Counted from the first letter of the stretch, positions 38,330 through 48,171 are shown. The stretch: DNA of 64,000 nucleotides from Pseudomonadota bacterium (GCA_026399755.1 JAPLQI010000137.1:62001-126000), one strand, 5' to 3'. The notes: generated by a model not told the origin, from the letters alone. Made by a program: numbers and translations.

Positions 38330-39208
38330 ATGCCTAAAGATGATTTCTTACAAGCAGCACACGACCCGAGTGATCCTAATCCTTGGCTTGCCATGTATCT
38401 GGATCAAAGCACTCCGCTGCCCGATCATGTAAAACGCGCTTGGCTGAGCGAGCTGGCCTCACCTTCACGCCAGTATCTGCTGCCCTTTGTGCGGCCTATT
38501 GCAAGGCTTTGCATGATTCTGATTCAGATATTAAAAGTCATTCTGCCCAAACGCTGGTCAGCCTCCAAAACGCTGCACCGTATTCTGGTCTGGGGGCTAA
38601 AGGGCTTTGTGTCACCAGAAGCCAACTGGCTGATCTTGCGGCACTTTCATTTAGGCGCGCAGATTATTGAATTTATTGAAAGCAACGCCCCCGTCAGCGT
38701 GCCGCTTGCATCGCTGCGCCCACTGGTCATTGATGATTTGGCCGATGAATTATTTCTAAAACACGATTTAAACCTATTTAATTTTGTCATTAGGCTTAAC
38801 CAAGCCCTGCGTAACGAAGGCAAAACACTCTCTGCCGTTGCAAACATCGATTTCAGCATGATCAGCGAACCGTCTCTGGCGTTAAAATCCATGCCGCAGG
38901 GGCGCTTAAACTGGATAGATGTACAAACAGCGATTGAAATATTCACACCGGTTTACCAGCTATTTCTTACAGATAACGATTTCTGGCGCGCGGCCAATTC
39001 GCTGCAGATGGATGAAACAATGGGCGTTTACGTGGCCACCTTGCTCAATACGCCACAGCATTTATTACTGCTAAATAATAAACACCCCTTGGTTCCGCTC
39101 TCTACCTTACACGCAGGGCACCGGCTGGTTTTACATGGGCTATCAACCGAAATGCTGCATTGTCTGCTTTACCAGATGAAACACGCCCAAGCCTCAGCGC
39201 TTAATTGA
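38330..39208 (+). CDS. Hypothetical protein downstream of the ketosynthase gene
   Basis: A 292-residue protein that I do not recognise. It has a hydrophobic stretch (about residues 55-70, ARLCMILIQILKVILP) that may be a membrane or amphipathic helix, and further helices through the middle, including VIDDLADELFLKHDLNLFNFVIRLNQALRNE. A helical GVYVATLLNTPQHLLLLNNKHP region follows. No catalytic motif was identified. The start shown has no convincing ribosome site. It is on the same strand as the ketosynthase-diiron fusion but lies 420 bases beyond it, so a shared function is a guess. Confidence 0.6.
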   Translation: MPKDDFLQAAHDPSDPNPWLAMYLDQSTPLPDHVKRAWLSELASPSRQYLLPFVRPIARLCMILIQILKVILPKRWSASKTLHRILVWGLKGFVSPEANWLILRHFHLGAQIIEFIESNAPVSVPLASLRPLVIDDLADELFLKHDLNLFNFVIRLNQALRNEGKTLSAVANIDFSMISEPSLALKSMPQGRLNWIDVQTAIEIFTPVYQLFLTDNDFWRAANSLQMDETMGVYVATLLNTPQHLLLLNNKHPLVPLSTLHAGHRLVLHGLSTEMLHCLLYQMKHAQASALN

Positions 39209-39604
39209 CTCATCTTGCCAACGTCATTATTTCTCACCTCGCAAGCCACGTTAGGTGATAAAAAACATGCTCTTTGAGAAAATTGGCAGCTAAACGAAAG
39301 GCACTGCATCATCCAGTGACATCTTTGTGTTGTAAATTTGCAAACGAAATTCAGTTCAACTATTTCTTTGTAATTATTACGCTAAGCCAATGTTACTAAA
39401 GGAAGTTTGACAGATAAAAGCATTCTGTTACTCTAGCCTCCGGTCGAATTTAAGACTGCGCTGTAACAAAAATCAGATAAATCCTATTGATTAGTGTTAA
39501 GCCAGCGATTCACCCCCAGACGCAAATCGGAATCAAACCGACCTTTCTTCTTCTAACGAACGCCCTTGCTACCTTCTTAGCCAGCGCATTTTATCGGCCA
39601 TCCT
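39209..39604. other. Gene-free region before the M23 endopeptidase gene
   Basis: About 395 bases, AT-rich. No RNA gene or coding frame is convincing. A sigma-70-like promoter lies near its middle (see 39407). Confidence 0.55.
39407..39434 (+). promoter_or_regulatory. Promoter candidate for the M23 endopeptidase gene
   Basis: A perfect -35 box, TTGACA (39407-39412), is followed after 16 bases by TACTCT (39429-39434), a weak -10. The leader would be about 165 bases long. Confidence 0.45.
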
Positions 39605-40930
39605 ATGCCTCGTATGATTCAAGATTTTGTTAAAAGAATGAGCAATCGCTCTGCCAAGGCTACACCCCGCTTTATTTCCCGCAGCTGGCTTCTTGTTTTA
39701 ATTCCCTCTTGCATCACGCTCACCGCCTATGGCGTTGCTGAGTTTGGGCCTAAGGAAGAAATCAAGCTCAACACCCAAACCGAATCGATTGCGACTCCCT
39801 CTTTAATATTTGCTCAGAGTAATAGCCCCATCTGGCACGAAGATGTTATTCGTGCAGGAGACTCTGTATCGGCCGTACTTAATCGGCTGAACGTGGATGA
39901 CAAAGAGGCCAGTCAATTCATTAAAACCGACCCTATCGCCAAAGCACTATTTGAGCTGCATGCGGGCCGCAGCCTACGCGCCAAAACAGAGCGCTCTGGT
40001 GCCTTGCTTGAGCTGCATTACCTCAACAATAAAAACCAAGAAATTAAAATCACCCGTCAGAGCAATGGATTTAAAGCCAGCATTGATGAAGCCACCACCC
40101 AGCAACACACGGTGGTTAAATCCGGCACCATCAATAGCTCGTTTTACGCTAGCACTGATCAACTTAATATTCCTGACGATGTAACCAAGCAATTGATCGA
40201 CATTTTCTCTGGCCAGATCGACTTTCACCGTGGCTTGCAAAAAGGGGACCGCTTTAGTGTGGTGTATGAAAGCTTTACTCATGACGGAATTGAAATTAAA
40301 ACGGGGAAAATTCTAGCCGCCGAATTCAGCGATAAAGATAAAACCTTGCAAGCTATGTGGTACACCCCTCCGGGCAGTAGCGAGGGCGCTTATTACACGC
40401 CGGACGGCAATAGCTTGAAGCAATCTTTCCTGAAAAATCCAGTTGAATTCTCAAGAATCAGCTCAGGCTTTAAGCTACGCTTTCATCCCGTGTTAAAATC
40501 ATGGCGGCAACATAAGGGAGTCGATTTTGCGGCGACCACCGGCACCAAGATTATGTCCACCGCGGATGGTGTGATTAGCAAAATCACCCAAGACAATAGC
40601 GGCTACGGTAAGCATATTGAAATTAACCATGATGGCAAATTCAGTACGCTGTATGCGCATATGTCGGCATTTACCCCAGGCTTAAAGCAAGGCTCCAAAA
40701 TCAAGCAAGGTGAAGTGATTGGTCTTGTGGGTGCAACAGGCCGCGTTACTGGCCCACATCTGCATTACGAATTCAAAGTAAATGGCCAGCAAGTGGACCC
40801 AGTCGCACTGAAACTACCAACCGCCAAACCGATTGAAGGCCGCTACTTAGCGCACTTTCAGCCGATTGCCACTCAAACCAAGAGCCAGCTGGCTTTCTTG
40901 CAGAGAATCGAGCAAGCGCGTGCAGAGTAA
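39605..40930 (+). CDS. M23 family peptidoglycan endopeptidase (MepM-like)
   Basis: A 441-residue protein with one N-terminal membrane anchor (SWLLVLIPSCITLTAYGVA, about 27-46), a LysM-like/OapA region (about 76-130, beginning VIRAGDSVSAVLNRL) and a C-terminal LytM domain. The zinc site looks complete: the HxxxD motif in RQHKGVDFAA and HLHYEF with the second and third ligands. The domain layout matches MepM/YebA, which cuts peptidoglycan cross-links to allow wall growth. It precedes anmK, as in many betaproteobacteria, which fits a role in wall turnover. Confidence 0.92.
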   Translation: MPRMIQDFVKRMSNRSAKATPRFISRSWLLVLIPSCITLTAYGVAEFGPKEEIKLNTQTESIATPSLIFAQSNSPIWHEDVIRAGDSVSAVLNRLNVDDKEASQFIKTDPIAKALFELHAGRSLRAKTERSGALLELHYLNNKNQEIKITRQSNGFKASIDEATTQQHTVVKSGTINSSFYASTDQLNIPDDVTKQLIDIFSGQIDFHRGLQKGDRFSVVYESFTHDGIEIKTGKILAAEFSDKDKTLQAMWYTPPGSSEGAYYTPDGNSLKQSFLKNPVEFSRISSGFKLRFHPVLKSWRQHKGVDFAATTGTKIMSTADGVISKITQDNSGYGKHIEINHDGKFSTLYAHMSAFTPGLKQGSKIKQGEVIGLVGATGRVTGPHLHYEFKVNGQQVDPVALKLPTAKPIEGRYLAHFQPIATQTKSQLAFLQRIEQARAE

Positions 40931-40972
40931 ATACGCGCTTTGCATTTAAAGCGCACAGACGAGAGATAAAGA

Positions 40973-42067
40973 TTGAACGGGCAGCGACTATTTTTAGGTT
41001 TAATGACGGGCACTAGCCTCGATGGTATTGATGTGGCCTTGGTGGATTTTTCCTGCACGCCACCCCGTTTGATTGCCGCTCAAGGCACGCCACTCAGTAA
41101 TGATCTACGCAGCCAGTTGCTTGCCCTGCAATCGCCTCAGCCCAACGAGCTGCATTTGGCCCAGCTTGCCGCCAACACGCATTCTGATGCTTGCGCCGAT
41201 GCCATCCTTGCCTTGTTAGTACAAGCGGGCTATGCGGCCAGCGATATTGAAGCCATCGGCAATCACGGCCAAACCATCCGTCACCGCCCGGAATGCGGCT
41301 ACACCTTGCAAATTGGCAATCACGCCCGCTTGGCCGAAAAAACTGGCATCAGTGTGGTGGGTGATTTTAGGTCACGCGATGTGGCAGCAGGCGGGCAAGG
41401 TGCGCCGCTGGTGCCAGCGTTCCATCAGGCACTCTTTGCCAGCCCCACGCAAAGACGCGCCTTGGTCAATATCGGCGGCATCGCCAATATCTCGCTGCTT
41501 ATCCCTAATCAAAACACCTGCGGCTTTGATACAGGGCCGGGCAATGTGTTGATGGATTTATGGATTAACCAGCATCAAGGTCTGCGTTACGACAAAGACG
41601 GCGCATGGGCAGCTAGCGGGCAAGTCTTGCCGGATTTACTCGAGCAATTTTTGCAAGACCCCTACTTCGCCCTCAAAGCCCCAAAAAGCACAGGACGGGA
41701 TTTATTTCATCAGGAGTGGCTTAACGCCCACCTAGCCCATCGCAACGATTCCCCCAGCAGCGTACAAGCCACGCTCTGTGCTCTAAGTGCCCGCAGCATT
41801 GCCGACACACTGCGAGCACAAGAGATCGAAGCCCTTTATGTCTGCGGCGGAGGGGCGCACAACCAGGCCCTAATGCGCATGCTTGCCCTTGAATTGCCAC
41901 AGACCCAAATCACCACCACCGCAGCTTTAGGTGTCGCACCAGACTGGATGGAAACCTACGCCTTTGCATGGCTGGCAAAATGCTGCATAGACCGTCACCC
42001 TGCCAACCTACCGGAAGTCACTGGAGCAGAAGGGCGACGCATCCTTGGTGCAATTTGGCCAGCATAA
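40973..42067 (+). CDS. anmK: Anhydro-N-acetylmuramic acid kinase
   Basis: Phosphorylates 1,6-anhydro-MurNAc in peptidoglycan recycling to MurNAc-6-P. The 364-residue protein has the ATP-binding LGLMTGTSLDGIDVALVD at its start, GNHGQTIRHRP, GDFRSRDVAAGGQGAPLVPAFH, ALVNIGGIANIS, FDTGPGNVLMDLW and the late YVCGGGAHN. The start is a TTG with GAGAG upstream; an ATG further in would cut into the conserved motif, so the TTG is real. It follows the M23 endopeptidase gene at 42 bases. Confidence 0.95.
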   Translation: MNGQRLFLGLMTGTSLDGIDVALVDFSCTPPRLIAAQGTPLSNDLRSQLLALQSPQPNELHLAQLAANTHSDACADAILALLVQAGYAASDIEAIGNHGQTIRHRPECGYTLQIGNHARLAEKTGISVVGDFRSRDVAAGGQGAPLVPAFHQALFASPTQRRALVNIGGIANISLLIPNQNTCGFDTGPGNVLMDLWINQHQGLRYDKDGAWAASGQVLPDLLEQFLQDPYFALKAPKSTGRDLFHQEWLNAHLAHRNDSPSSVQATLCALSARSIADTLRAQEIEALYVCGGGAHNQALMRMLALELPQTQITTTAALGVAPDWMETYAFAWLAKCCIDRHPANLPEVTGAEGRRILGAIWPA

Positions 42068-42202
42068 AGCTCAAACTAAAGCCCCAAATACCCAAGCAGC
42101 TCAAGACGCCAAACACAAGACTCAAACAAAACGAACAAAAAGCCGTTCTTCAATACCCTCTTCTCAGTTAGACTTGGGCAAAATTCCCTGCGGATAAGAT
42201 TT

Positions 42203-44083
42203 ATGCACCAGACAAACCAATTCGATCTCCTTAAATCCCGTCGTTTCCTACCCCTATTTATTACGCAATCACTCGGGGCATTTAATGACAACCTATTTAA
42301 AAATGCCCTACTCGTGATGATCACCTTTCACGGACTATCCGCAGCAGGCCTAAGTGCTGACGCACTCGTTAATGCCGCTGCAGGCATTTTTATTCTGCCA
42401 TTTTTCTTGTTCTCCTCTTTTGCTGGGCAATTGGCAGAGAAATACGATAAAGCCCGCGTCGCCCAATGGGTGAAAATAATGGAAATCGGCATTATGCTGG
42501 CAGCAGGCATTGGCTTCTGGCAAAAAGATGCTGCCATTTTAATGAGCTGCTTATTTATGATGGGCGTTCATTCCGCACTCTTTGGCCCATTAAAATATTC
42601 TATCTTGCCGCAATATTTAAAAGACCAAGAATTACTAGGCGGCAATGGCTTAATTGAAATGGGCACTTTTGTAGCGATTTTACTAGGGCAAATCGCGGGA
42701 ACCATCATTATTCAGCATCAACCACATGGTGAATCATTAATCATCTGGGCCTGCCTTGGTGTTGCCATCTTAGGCTGGATTAGCAGCCGCAGCATGCCTG
42801 CAGCCCCAGCTCCCGTTAAAGACCTTAAAATCAACTGGAATGTATTCTCTGAAACATGGCAAATTATTAAGCATGTAAAAGAAAATAAAACCGTATTTAA
42901 TAGCTTATTAGGTATTTCATGGTTTTGGTTTTTTGGCGCGGTGTATTTAACCCAACTACCTAGCTTATCCAAGAATATTTTAGGTGGCGATGCCTCTGTT
43001 TACACCTTGCTGGTCGCGCTATTTTCAATTGGTGTAGGCCTTGGCTCCATCCTTTGCGAGCAGCTATCTGGCCGTAAAATTGAATTAGGCCTAGTCCCTT
43101 TTGGTTCACTAGGACTTTCTTTCTTTGGTATTGATCTATTTTTTGCCATTGGCCAGCCTAGTTCGGCCCATTACACCCTTAGCGAATTTCTTAGCCTCGC
43201 CTCGCATTGGCGCATCATGGTTGATATTGGCTTCATGGGGGTATTTGGCGGCTTATTTATTGTGCCGCTCTATGCGCTGGTACAAATACGTACCGAAAAA
43301 GAATTCACCTCACGTGCCATTGCCGCAAATAATATTTTGAATTCTTTGTTTATGGTGGTGGCGGCGGGGATGAGCCTTGCGCTATTAAGTACTGGCCTAT
43401 CTATTCGTGGCTTATTATTGATTGTGGCACTCATGAACATCGGCGTATCGATTTATATCTACACGCTTATTCCAGAGTTTATGATGCGATTTTTAGTATG
43501 GATTATGACCCACACCCTGTATCGAGTGCGCCATCAAGGCTTAGACAATATCCCTGAAAAAGGCCCTTGCGTACTAGTCTGCAATCATGTGAGCTTTATG
43601 GACGCCCTGATTATTGCAGGCGCAGTACGCCGCCCTGTGCGTTTTGTGATGGATCACCGTATTTTCAAAATACCGATTCTAAATTTTATTTTTCGTACCG
43701 CAGGCACCATTCCCATCGCCCCAATGCGTGAAGACCCAAATATGAAAGGGCAAGCCTTTGATAAAGTCGCTCAATACTTAAATGATGGTGAAATCATTTG
43801 TATTTTCCCTGAAGGAAAAATCACCCATACCGGTGAAATCAACACCTTTAAACCAGGGATTGATGAAATCATTAAACGCACCCCAGTACCCGTTATTCCG
43901 ATTGCCTTGCAAGGCCTATGGGGTAGTTTCTTTAGCCGCAAAGATGGTGCCGCCATGATGAAAATGCCACGCAGCATTTGGGCAAAAATCGGCTTTACTG
44001 TGGGGGAACCCATACCTGCAGAATTAGCTAGCCGCCAGCATTTAGAGCAGCAAGTTCGAATATTGCGCGCCGATTGGAAATAA
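42203..44083 (+). CDS. MFS transporter fused to an acyltransferase (LplT-PlsC type)
   Basis: A 626-residue two-domain protein. Residues 1-410 are a major facilitator with 11-12 helices (QSLGAFNDNLFKNALLVMI at the start is typical of LplT-type lysophospholipid flippases). Residues 425-626 are a glycerolipid acyltransferase with NHVSFMDALI (the HxxxxD motif), RFVMDHRIFK and FPEGKITHTGEI. This pairing suggests uptake of lysophospholipid and re-acylation in one protein. Related proteins often carry a third acyl-ACP synthetase domain; this one does not, so it would need acyl donor from elsewhere. Confidence 0.9.
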   Translation: MHQTNQFDLLKSRRFLPLFITQSLGAFNDNLFKNALLVMITFHGLSAAGLSADALVNAAAGIFILPFFLFSSFAGQLAEKYDKARVAQWVKIMEIGIMLAAGIGFWQKDAAILMSCLFMMGVHSALFGPLKYSILPQYLKDQELLGGNGLIEMGTFVAILLGQIAGTIIIQHQPHGESLIIWACLGVAILGWISSRSMPAAPAPVKDLKINWNVFSETWQIIKHVKENKTVFNSLLGISWFWFFGAVYLTQLPSLSKNILGGDASVYTLLVALFSIGVGLGSILCEQLSGRKIELGLVPFGSLGLSFFGIDLFFAIGQPSSAHYTLSEFLSLASHWRIMVDIGFMGVFGGLFIVPLYALVQIRTEKEFTSRAIAANNILNSLFMVVAAGMSLALLSTGLSIRGLLLIVALMNIGVSIYIYTLIPEFMMRFLVWIMTHTLYRVRHQGLDNIPEKGPCVLVCNHVSFMDALIIAGAVRRPVRFVMDHRIFKIPILNFIFRTAGTIPIAPMREDPNMKGQAFDKVAQYLNDGEIICIFPEGKITHTGEINTFKPGIDEIIKRTPVPVIPIALQGLWGSFFSRKDGAAMMKMPRSIWAKIGFTVGEPIPAELASRQHLEQQVRILRADWK

Positions 44084-44085
44084 AA

Positions 44086-44122
44086 AAAACCAGCCAGAGA
44101 TTTTCTCTGGCTGGTTTTTTTT
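44086..44122. terminator. Bidirectional terminator after the MFS-PlsC gene
   Basis: A perfect 15-base-pair stem (AAAACCAGCCAGAGA and its complement, 44086-44118) with a TTT loop and T runs at both ends. It begins three bases past the gene and serves the convergent minus-strand gene that ends at 44139. Confidence 0.92.
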
Positions 44123-44138
44123 AAGTAACACTACCTCT

Positions 44139-45845
44139 CTATTCCTGGCTAATCACAAAGACCGTCACCCAAACCCAATCCACGCCTTTTTCAATAACTG
44201 AGCCTAAACGAACCATAAAGATACGCTCACGTGCCTGAACGCGGTAGATTTTGTCCGTCCCATAATCTGCCGAATGCAAAATCAAGGTATTCACATTCTT
44301 CCCCTCAATTTGATGCGGCAAATATAAGGCCGTGCGAACATGGGGTAGATCGGCAACACCCATTACAGAATCTGCAGCAAGAGAGATTTGCTCTTTTCGC
44401 TCTTCTCTTTCCATATATAAATTCACGGCAATCGGCGCAATAGCAAGCGACTGAATTCCCACATAAACTTCATCATCACCAAGGCGATTAAGGCGGCGAA
44501 TAACGCCTAAATTCCAATTTTCATTTCGCCCAAGCCGATTAGCCAATAACAAACCCGGCCTAACCCATTCATTTTCAGAAAGATGAACCACCGCACCATA
44601 GCCACCTACACTTTCATTTTCAATACTCCAAACTTGCCAATCGTGCTGTTTATTTTCGACCGTCTTGGCAGGCGTGGCTTTTTCTTTAGTTCGGGTAGAA
44701 ACAAAACCATAAAGACGCATATCCATGATTTCATCGTAATCCACTTTACCTCTATCATCAGTGGCATTCTTCCGGACATTTTTATCATTATCTAAACGCA
44801 CATGCCCGATAATAGAATCTAAACCACTCACAATATCTGCAATTTTAGCAACTTTTTTGCGCTCGCTTCTTTGCACCACACTATTACGAATGCTCATCAG
44901 CCAAAAAATATCGAGATGCTTTAATAGTTCGACAGCCAGCGGCGCTGGGCACTCTTTGCCCATACCTAAATCTCGTGGTGTTGCACCATTTTCTAAGCGA
45001 CGTAAAGTGTCTTCTAATTCATGCATTAAATCATGCAAACTCCAATAGCGAAATGGCTCACCCTCGCTCTCTGATTGGATTTTTTGCACACCTTCTGGTG
45101 CTTGCAAATTAACGCATAAATGATAACGGCCTTCTTGGAATTTACGGGACAATTGAATCAATTTAGACCATTGATTTAGCCATTGATCCACCCAATCAAT
45201 TTGCCGTACCGATAAATTATTATTTGATATTGACCCTAACATCAATATTTGAATATATTCGTCCGCACACGAAGTAACCTCATTGAGATGCGAGGTATAC
45301 AAAGGGAAAGGATTACTATCACACCCCTCTATTTCAGATAGGCGATAAAGTTGATGTGATAAGGTCCACAATTTTGGCGGGGCTTTTTCAAACCTAAAAT
45401 AATGCCATTTAGCTTGCAGCGATAAATAATGCAAGCTGCGAGCCAATATCTTAGGCATGAGCAATGCTAATTCAGTTTTTTTACTATTTTCAATTTCTGC
45501 CTGCACAAACAACTGATAAATCGCCACCATATCAAAAGCAAAGCCTGTGATTTGTTTCCACAACCGGCTTTCAATTTCTTTGGACATACGAGGGTTTGCA
45601 ATGTATTGATAGCAAACTGCCTCGTAGGAGGGCTGAGCTGCATCATCAATCAGCAACAACGCCTGCAGGCTATCTAAGCTTGCAGCTCTGCCTTCACTCA
45701 TAAAGGCAGCGACTGCCGCATGAATTTTCAATTGTTGGGATTGCATATCAATTTCTTGCAGACGTTTACACCACGATGTAGCTGCTTTCGCATTTACAAA
45801 AGGTGATTTATCTTTAGAAAAAATAGCCGCCAAAATATTACGCAT
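44139..45845 (-). CDS. Hypothetical 568-residue protein paired with a STAS protein
   Basis: I do not recognise the family. The first 350 residues are mostly helical (for example KIHAAVAAFMSEGRAASLDSLQALLLID and several Leu-rich helices), with no signal peptide or membrane segment. Residues about 400-500 (WQVWSIENESVGGYGAVVHL, then ENWNLGVIRRLNRLGDDEVYVGIQSL) look like beta strands and resemble, weakly, a PilZ-type c-di-GMP binding barrel, but the usual RxxxR and D/NxSxxG motifs are not evident. The end is a short beta-rich tail. It is 18 bases from the STAS gene upstream and ends near a strong terminator. A regulatory or signalling role is a guess. Confidence 0.7.
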   Translation of the reverse strand: MRNILAAIFSKDKSPFVNAKAATSWCKRLQEIDMQSQQLKIHAAVAAFMSEGRAASLDSLQALLLIDDAAQPSYEAVCYQYIANPRMSKEIESRLWKQITGFAFDMVAIYQLFVQAEIENSKKTELALLMPKILARSLHYLSLQAKWHYFRFEKAPPKLWTLSHQLYRLSEIEGCDSNPFPLYTSHLNEVTSCADEYIQILMLGSISNNNLSVRQIDWVDQWLNQWSKLIQLSRKFQEGRYHLCVNLQAPEGVQKIQSESEGEPFRYWSLHDLMHELEDTLRRLENGATPRDLGMGKECPAPLAVELLKHLDIFWLMSIRNSVVQRSERKKVAKIADIVSGLDSIIGHVRLDNDKNVRKNATDDRGKVDYDEIMDMRLYGFVSTRTKEKATPAKTVENKQHDWQVWSIENESVGGYGAVVHLSENEWVRPGLLLANRLGRNENWNLGVIRRLNRLGDDEVYVGIQSLAIAPIAVNLYMEREERKEQISLAADSVMGVADLPHVRTALYLPHQIEGKNVNTLILHSADYGTDKIYRVQARERIFMVRLGSVIEKGVDWVWVTVFVISQE

Positions 45846-45863
45846 AAATTCGCCTATCCGGCA

Positions 45864-46235
45864 TTAGTTTGCATCATCAGAGGCAGATTCTTCAGCAAGC
45901 CAAGCCTTTGCATCATCGGTCTCTGTAAATAGCCCGATTTCTGCATCCGTAAATAGGCGGCTAATCCATGCAGACCATGTGACCCATTGATCAGAGCTCA
46001 CCACGGCAACACGCTGAAATGCATGCCCATGCGTTCGTATAAATTTAACTTCTTCTAATGCCATGTCCAGCGTGTAGCTCAACATTCCACTTAAATCAAA
46101 TAATAAAGCCACAGGACCATGGAATTCAGACTGATAAAGAATAGCTTGTTCAAATTCGCGATAATCTTGCAAGGTAAACTCACCCAGCACGACCGTTTGA
46201 ATAAAATCATTTTCATGTGAAATGCTAATCATCAC
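45864..46235 (-). CDS. SpoIIAA-like (STAS/SEC14-type) protein
   Basis: A 123-residue protein of the SpoIIAA-like group: TVVLGEFTLQDYREFEQAI, then PVALLFDLSGMLSYTLDMALEEVKFI and FQRVAVVSSDQWVTW. The core strand-helix pattern and the DLSGM turn fit the family, which includes lipid- or ligand-binding STAS relatives rather than phosphorylated anti-sigma antagonists, since the conserved Ser is not where SpoIIAA has it. It begins the short minus-strand pair with the 568-residue protein. Ligand unknown. Confidence 0.8.
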   Translation of the reverse strand: MMISISHENDFIQTVVLGEFTLQDYREFEQAILYQSEFHGPVALLFDLSGMLSYTLDMALEEVKFIRTHGHAFQRVAVVSSDQWVTWSAWISRLFTDAEIGLFTETDDAKAWLAEESASDDAN

Positions 46236-46521
46236 GAGCTCCTATTTAGGAAAACCTACTATCACCGCATAGCCATAAAAATAAGCGTTCCTTTAGTTTA
46301 CTTAGCTTCCCCCTGCTTCGACAAGGATTACATTTATTTTGATTATTTATACCACGGTCTATTGATTAAACCATTCGATTAACTGCGGCACGCACAAAAA
46401 GTGGATTCAATTGAGTATAAGCACATTCAAATAAGCTCCTTTTATGGATTTTATTTATCTACTTTATTAGCCATGCCAATCACTATAGAAAAAAATGTTC
46501 ACTTTCAACAGCCACACGCAC

Positions 46522-47241
46522 TTATAGTTTTTGTAAATCAATCAGTAGTTGACGCGTATGCAAAGAAACATCGCCCAGAATGGCAGAAAAAGCCTGCCGC
46601 ATCAGCATTTTCCCCTGTGCAGCTGCATTTTCATAATCGCCCGCAGCAAAGGCCAGCAAGGCTTTGCCATCATATTGTGGCAAATGCGCTTCTGCACTCA
46701 CAAGCCCCTGAGTGGGATCAAAGCTGTAACGTCGGCCCTCTTCAACAGCGCGGCCCTCACATTGCGTCCAATCCGCGCCATAGCCCATTTCATCGAGCAA
46801 GTGGCGCTCAAACTCACGCAAAATAGGCTCAACCCCCACGCCATTTGCAGGCAAGGCGGATAAAGCACGAATCGCTTCAAAGTAACTGCCAAACAAGAGG
46901 GAATGGGGCTCATCACGAGGCAGAAGGCGTAATAGCAGCTCGTTGAGATAAAAGCCGCACAAGAGAGGCAAGCCACTGAGTTGTGGAATCCCCCCCTGCC
47001 AATCGGCAGAGTGCAGGGTTTTGAGCTCCCCCACACCAAACCAAGCCAGCAGTACCGGCTGAAAGCTCAGCAAGATACTGCGTAGCTGTGACCCAGGGCG
47101 TTGGGCGCCCCGAGCCACCATCATGACGCGGCCATGATCGCGGCTAAATACATCGAGCAGGCGACTGGTTTCTTTATACGGGTATTGGTGCAGTACAAAG
47201 GCCGCCTGGGTGTCGACGCGCTGCTTAGCCGCTCTTACCAC
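46522..47241 (-). CDS. recO: DNA repair protein RecO
   Basis: Recombination mediator that helps load RecA on SSB-coated DNA in the RecFOR pathway. The 239-residue product has the N-terminal OB fold (AAFVLHQYPYKETSRLLDVFSRDHGRVMMVARGAQRPGSQ) and the C-terminal helical part with YLNELLLRLLPRDEPHSLLFGSYF, ending in LQKL. It starts with GTG, three bases after the end of era. The order rnc-era-recO is common in proteobacteria. Confidence 0.94.
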   Translation of the reverse strand: MVRAAKQRVDTQAAFVLHQYPYKETSRLLDVFSRDHGRVMMVARGAQRPGSQLRSILLSFQPVLLAWFGVGELKTLHSADWQGGIPQLSGLPLLCGFYLNELLLRLLPRDEPHSLLFGSYFEAIRALSALPANGVGVEPILREFERHLLDEMGYGADWTQCEGRAVEEGRRYSFDPTQGLVSAEAHLPQYDGKALLAFAAGDYENAAAQGKMLMRQAFSAILGDVSLHTRQLLIDLQKL

Positions 47242-47244
47242 GTT

Positions 47245-48171
47245 TTATTCGTAGCCGTACTGACGAACCAAGCGCGTATCATCCGCCCAGCCGCTTTTTA
47301 CTTTAACCCACACTTCCAAAAACACTTTGGCATCAAAGAGTTTTTCCATATCTTGGCGTGCTTCGGTAGCGATGCGTTTGAGCTTTTCACCATTTTGACC
47401 AATCAACATGGCTTTTTGTCCGTCACGATCAACTAATACAGCAGCATGAATACGACGTAATTCACGGCCATCACGCGTTTCATCGTCTTCAAATTTTTCG
47501 ATCTCTACTGTCATGGAGTAAGGCAACTCTTCACCCATTAAACGGAAAATCTTTTCACGAATAATTTCTGCCGCCAAAAAACGCTCGTTGCGATCGGTGA
47601 CTTGGTCTACATCGTACAAAGCCACGGAAACCGGCAATAAGGGCTCAACCACATTGAGCAATACATCCATGCTCAAGCCTTTTTGTGCAGAAATCGGCAC
47701 AATGGCATGGAAATCAAAACGCGCATTCATCGCTTCAATAAAAGGGAAGAGTTGGTTTTTATCCGTGACTTCATCAATTTTATTTAAAACAAGAATAACG
47801 GGGCGATTCTTAGGCAGAAGCTTTAATACTTCGTCATCGGCAGGGCTAAAATAACCCGCTTCAATCACATACATAATCACATCGACATCGGCCAAAGTGC
47901 TGGTCACGCTGCGATTCATCGCCTGATTCAAGGCGTTTTGATATTTGGTTTGAAACCCTGGGGTATCCACAAATACAAATTGTGATTTATCGGTGCTATG
48001 CACGCCGGTAATACGATGACGGGTCGTTTGTGCTTTACGCGATGTAATGCTGATTTTTTGCCCAATCAATTGATTGAGCATGGTTGATTTACCCACGTTT
48101 GGGCGACCAACAATGGCGACAAAACCACAATGAAAATCAGCGGCGTCGTTCTGGATTTCTAATTCGCTCAT
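47245..48171 (-). CDS. era: GTPase Era
   Basis: GTP-binding protein needed for 30S ribosome assembly and binding of 16S rRNA 3' end. The 308-residue product has the P-loop [18 protein letters not shown], the NKIDEV specificity motif, and a C-terminal KH domain with [22 protein letters not shown]. Typical length. It starts within the stop region of rnc (four-base overlap), so both are made from one transcript. Confidence 0.97.
   Translation of the reverse strand: MSELEIQNDAADFHCGFVAIVGRPNVGKSTMLNQLIGQKISITSRKAQTTRHRITGVHSTDKSQFVFVDTPGFQTKYQNALNQAMNRSVTSTLADVDVIMYVIEAGYFSPADDEVLKLLPKNRPVILVLNKIDEVTDKNQLFPFIEAMNARFDFHAIVPISAQKGLSMDVLLNVVEPLLPVSVALYDVDQVTDRNERFLAAEIIREKIFRLMGEELPYSMTVEIEKFEDDETRDGRELRRIHAAVLVDRDGQKAMLIGQNGEKLKRIATEARQDMEKLFDAKVFLEVWVKVKSGWADDTRLVRQYGYE

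Noticed and set aside
46401-46826. Open frame of 141 codons on the plus strand
   Set aside because: Most of it is antisense to recO, and the translated sequence has no family features.
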